The notes beneath the pieces were generated by a model that saw only the letters and a list, made by a program, of their open reading frames with translations, did not search any database and was not told the origin of the DNA. This document shows, in pieces, positions 61,370 through 64,000 of a stretch of 64,000 nt of DNA. Where the stretch lies: assembly GCF_022809355.1 (NCBI RefSeq), contig NZ_JAKZMM010000012.1, positions 1-64,000 of the forward strand, given 5' to 3'. This stretch comes from Parabacteroides faecalis (GTDB lineage Bacteria > Bacteroidota > Bacteroidia > Bacteroidales > Tannerellaceae). Position numbers and translations under genes: made by a program. Position 1 is the first letter of the stretch, and each line of letters starts with the position of its first letter.

Positions 61370-62221
61370 ATGTTACGAATTGCAGTACAGTCGAAAGGAC
61401 GCTTGTATGACGAGACAATGATGCTTCTGGAAGAAGCCGGTATCAAACTGAACAAAGCCAAAAGAACATTGCTTCTTTCGGCAAAGGATTTCCCGGTTGA
61501 AGTCCTTTTCTTGCGGGATGATGATATTCCACAATCGGTTGCCAACGGAACGGCCGATGTCGGTATTGTCGGTGAAAACGAATATGTGGAAAAGGGATCG
61601 GAAGCCGAACTGATCAAACGTTTGGGATTCAGTAAGTGCCGTCTCTCTTTGGCGATTCCCAAAGACGAAGATTATAATGGAGTTACCTGGTTTGAAGGTA
61701 AAACGATTGCAACTTCTTATCCGGGAATCCTGAAGACTTTCCTGCAGGAGAAAGGAATCAAAGCCAACACTCACGTAATTACCGGATCGGTAGAAATTGC
61801 TCCGGGCATTGGATTGGCTGATGCAATCTTCGATATTGTCAGCTCCGGCAGTACGTTGGTAAGTAACCAGCTGAAAGAAGTTGAAGTTGTCATGCAAAGC
61901 GAAGCCTTGTTGATCGGAAATAAAGACCTGACCGACGAGAAACGGGAAATCCTGAATGAACTATTGTTCCGCTTCGAAGCCATCCAGATGGCAGAAGGAA
62001 AAAAATATGTACTTTTGAATGCTCCGAAAGATAAATTAGACGAAATCATCGAAGTATTGCCAGGAATGAAGAGCCCGACCGTAACACCTTTGGCAAACGG
62101 CGAATGGGTTTCGGTTCAGTCGGTGATAGCTGAGAAACATTTCTGGGAAATCATTGGGAAACTGAAATCCTTGGGTGCAGAAGGAATCTTGGTATTGCCA
62201 ATCGAGAAAATGATATTATAA
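61370..62221 (+). CDS. hisG: ATP phosphoribosyltransferase (long form)
   Basis: A 283-residue HisG of the long form. It begins LRIAVQSKGRLYDETMMLLEEAG, has ASYPGILKTFL-like and SVEIAPGIGLADAIFDIVSSG motifs, and ends with the ACT-like regulatory domain (SVIAEKHFWEIIGKLKSLGAEGILVLPIEKM) that binds histidine. It makes phosphoribosyl-ATP, the first step of histidine synthesis, and is feedback inhibited. Confidence 0.97.
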   Translation: MLRIAVQSKGRLYDETMMLLEEAGIKLNKAKRTLLLSAKDFPVEVLFLRDDDIPQSVANGTADVGIVGENEYVEKGSEAELIKRLGFSKCRLSLAIPKDEDYNGVTWFEGKTIATSYPGILKTFLQEKGIKANTHVITGSVEIAPGIGLADAIFDIVSSGSTLVSNQLKEVEVVMQSEALLIGNKDLTDEKREILNELLFRFEAIQMAEGKKYVLLNAPKDKLDEIIEVLPGMKSPTVTPLANGEWVSVQSVIAEKHFWEIIGKLKSLGAEGILVLPIEKMIL

Positions 62222-62232
62222 TAGGTATAGGT

Positions 62233-63513
62233 ATGGAAATAATAAAATACCCTGAATACACCGAATGGAAAAATATTTCCAAACGTGCGACGATGGATGT
62301 CAGTACGTTGTTTGACACCGTTCGTCAGGTACTGGATGATGTCCGCATAAATGGTGATGCGGCTATCCGCAAGTATGAAAAGCAATTCGATAAAGTCGAT
62401 TTGACCGACCTCTTAGTATCAGAAGAAGAAATAGCTGAAGCTGAAAGTCTGGTTTCTGAAGACTTGAAACAAGCCATTCGGACAGCAAAAGAGAATATAG
62501 AAACCTTCCACGCTTCCCAGCGCTTTGAAGGGAAAAAGATCCAGACCGCTCCGGGTGTTGTCTGTTGGCAAAAAGCTGTTCCAATCGAGAAGGTTGGTTT
62601 ATATGTTCCCGGCGGAACGGCTCCGTTGTTTTCTACCGTATTGATGCTGGCAGTTCCGGCTCAGATTGCCGGTTGCAAGGAGATCGTTTTATGTACACCG
62701 CCTTCTAAAACGGGAAAGATACATCCGGCCATTCTGTTTGCAGCTAAAGTTTCCGGTGTGAACAAGATTTGTAAAGTCGGAGGTAGCCAGGCCATTGCAG
62801 CAATGGCATACGGGACGGAATCCATACCGAAGGTGTATAAGATATTCGGTCCCGGAAACCAGTATGTAACAGCTGCCAAACAATGGGTTAGCCTGAAAGA
62901 AGTGGCAATCGATATGCCCGCCGGTCCTTCGGAAGTAGAAGTAATTGCCGATGAATTCGCTAATCCTGACTTTATTGCGGCCGATTTTCTCTCACAAGCC
63001 GAACATGGAGTTGACAGTCAGGCTATTTTGGTAACAACAACCGAAGCAATTGTAGAACCTGTCGTAAAAGCTATCGAAGAACAGTTGAAACGTTTGCCTC
63101 GTCTGGAAATTACCGAGAAGGCTTTGGCACACAGTCGTATCATTGTATTGAAGAATACGCAGGAAGTGATTGACTTTACCAATTATTATGCCCCGGAACA
63201 TCTGATTATTCAAACCCGCGATTACGGTGAAATCGCCGAAAAGATCCGGAATGCGGGAAGTGTATTTATGGGACCTTATACGCCGGAAAGTGCAGGCGAT
63301 TACGCTTCGGGTACGAATCATACGTTGCCGACCAATGGATATGCCCATGCTTATAGTGGCGTAAATTTGGATAGCTTTATCAAGAAGATGACATTTCAGG
63401 AAATCAGTGCGGATGGAATCCGCCAATTGGGAGATACCATCCGTACGATGGCAGCCAATGAGGAACTGGAAGCTCACCGTAATGCAGTAACCGTTAGATT
63501 GAATGCCTTATGA
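62233..63513 (+). CDS. hisD: Histidinol dehydrogenase
   Basis: A 426-residue HisD. Zinc and catalytic motifs are visible: [57 protein letters not shown] with Gln and His ligands, and APEHLIIQT. It oxidises histidinol to histidine in two NAD-dependent steps. Its stop overlaps the hisC start by 4 bp (ATGA). Confidence 0.97.
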   Translation: MEIIKYPEYTEWKNISKRATMDVSTLFDTVRQVLDDVRINGDAAIRKYEKQFDKVDLTDLLVSEEEIAEAESLVSEDLKQAIRTAKENIETFHASQRFEGKKIQTAPGVVCWQKAVPIEKVGLYVPGGTAPLFSTVLMLAVPAQIAGCKEIVLCTPPSKTGKIHPAILFAAKVSGVNKICKVGGSQAIAAMAYGTESIPKVYKIFGPGNQYVTAAKQWVSLKEVAIDMPAGPSEVEVIADEFANPDFIAADFLSQAEHGVDSQAILVTTTEAIVEPVVKAIEEQLKRLPRLEITEKALAHSRIIVLKNTQEVIDFTNYYAPEHLIIQTRDYGEIAEKIRNAGSVFMGPYTPESAGDYASGTNHTLPTNGYAHAYSGVNLDSFIKKMTFQEISADGIRQLGDTIRTMAANEELEAHRNAVTVRLNAL

Positions 63514-64000
63514 ATACAAATAAAACATTTGACGTAAATGCTTGGGTTCGCCCAAATATTCGGGAGATGAAACCCTATTCATCCGCCCGGGATGAGTTTC
63601 ATGGAACAGCATCTGTCTTTTTGGATGCCAACGAAAATCCGTACAATGCTCCGTATAACCGCTATCCGGACCCGATGCAATGGCGGTTAAAAGAAAAGGT
63701 TTCGGCCATAAAAGGTGTTCCCAAGGAATGTATTCTGTTAGGAAACGGTAGCGATGAGCCGATTGATTTAATCATGCGTGCTTTTTGTGAGCCGGGAAAA
63801 GATGCAATCCTTACCCTGGATCCTACTTATGGTATGTACCAGGTTGCAGCAGAAATCAATCATGTGGCTTGTAGAAAAGTGAAATTAACTCCGGATTTCC
63901 AAATCGACATGCCTGCTTTTCTCTCAGAGATTGATGATACGGTGAAAGCAATTTATCTGTGCTCTCCCAATAATCCGACGGGTAATAGTCTGAATCGGAA
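63510..64000 (+). CDS. hisC: Histidinol-phosphate aminotransferase (partial, runs off the window)
   Basis: The first 163 codons are present. The sequence VNAWVRPNIREMKPYSSARDEF, FLDANENPYNAPYNRYPDP, ILLGNGSDEPIDLIMRAFCEPG and YLCSPNNPTGN matches class I/II PLP aminotransferases of the HisC type. The PLP Lys is not yet reached. Start overlaps hisD by 4 bp, so it is in the his operon. Confidence 0.95.
   Translation, partial: MNTNKTFDVNAWVRPNIREMKPYSSARDEFHGTASVFLDANENPYNAPYNRYPDPMQWRLKEKVSAIKGVPKECILLGNGSDEPIDLIMRAFCEPGKDAILTLDPTYGMYQVAAEINHVACRKVKLTPDFQIDMPAFLSEIDDTVKAIYLCSPNNPTGNSLNR

Overview
The window reads as a Bacteroidales chromosome, most likely Parabacteroides or a close relative. 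The reasons are the Bacteroidetes-type promoters (TAnnTTTG near -7, often with TTTG about 19-20 nt upstream), Bacteroidetes-specific families (DUF4248, DUF4373, HU-like proteins, GH92/GH76/GH84 secreted glycosidases) and a V-type ATPase operon with a DUF2764 subunit. This placement comes from gene content and signals only; no 16S or database comparison was possible.

Layout. 0.1-3.2 kb: a redox-stress style operon (HxlR regulator, MDR oxidoreductase, nitroreductase, flavodoxin-ferredoxin EFR1). 3.3-18.0 kb: an accessory island packed with palindromic and long direct repeats that appear nowhere else in the window. It carries an HU-like protein, a KAP-family membrane NTPase, and a two-gene unit of a MazG-like pyrophosphohydrolase plus a large PD-(D/E)XK nuclease - DUF2075 helicase - S24 peptidase fusion. 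It also holds phage-like genes (DUF4373, a small DUF559-like nuclease, DUF4248) and a possible lysis-like trio (lipoprotein with C-terminal anchor, small membrane protein, M15 peptidase). 18.0-25.7 kb: core genes ispE, a UvrD/PcrA helicase, ftsY, rimO, an HU protein and an HU-TM-LysM fusion. 25.8-47.4 kb: a glycan and envelope region with a lipoprotein glycosidase-like protein, a GH76 gene interrupted by an in-frame TAG, two GH92 enzymes, a GH84 enzyme, an S9 peptidase, a beta-barrel protein and a patatin-barrel protein, with two HAD phosphatases, malate dehydrogenase and five tRNAs interspersed. 47.6-55.2 kb: a seven-gene V-type ATPase operon. 55.7-61.0 kb: an ABC ATPase-DUF4435 protein, a GT39-like membrane protein, an NMO/FabK-like flavoprotein and an M20 peptidase. 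61.2 kb to the end: his operon with a His-rich leader peptide and attenuator, then hisG, hisD and a truncated hisC.

What stands out. (1) The MazG / nuclease-helicase-S24 pair is the strongest candidate for a poorly described defence or DNA-damage system: the S24 part keeps a Cys-Gly site 36 residues before the catalytic Ser, the UmuD geometry. (2) The HU-like gene and the lipoprotein gene, 11.5 kb apart, share a 49-bp identical upstream sequence and decamer-phased A/T tracts, so they probably form one regulon. (3) Several unrelated intergenic regions each hold about four copies of a different 21-23 bp tandem unit. (4) One GH92 enzyme has Gln where the other has the expected catalytic Glu, and a nearby GH76 gene is broken by a single nonsense codon.
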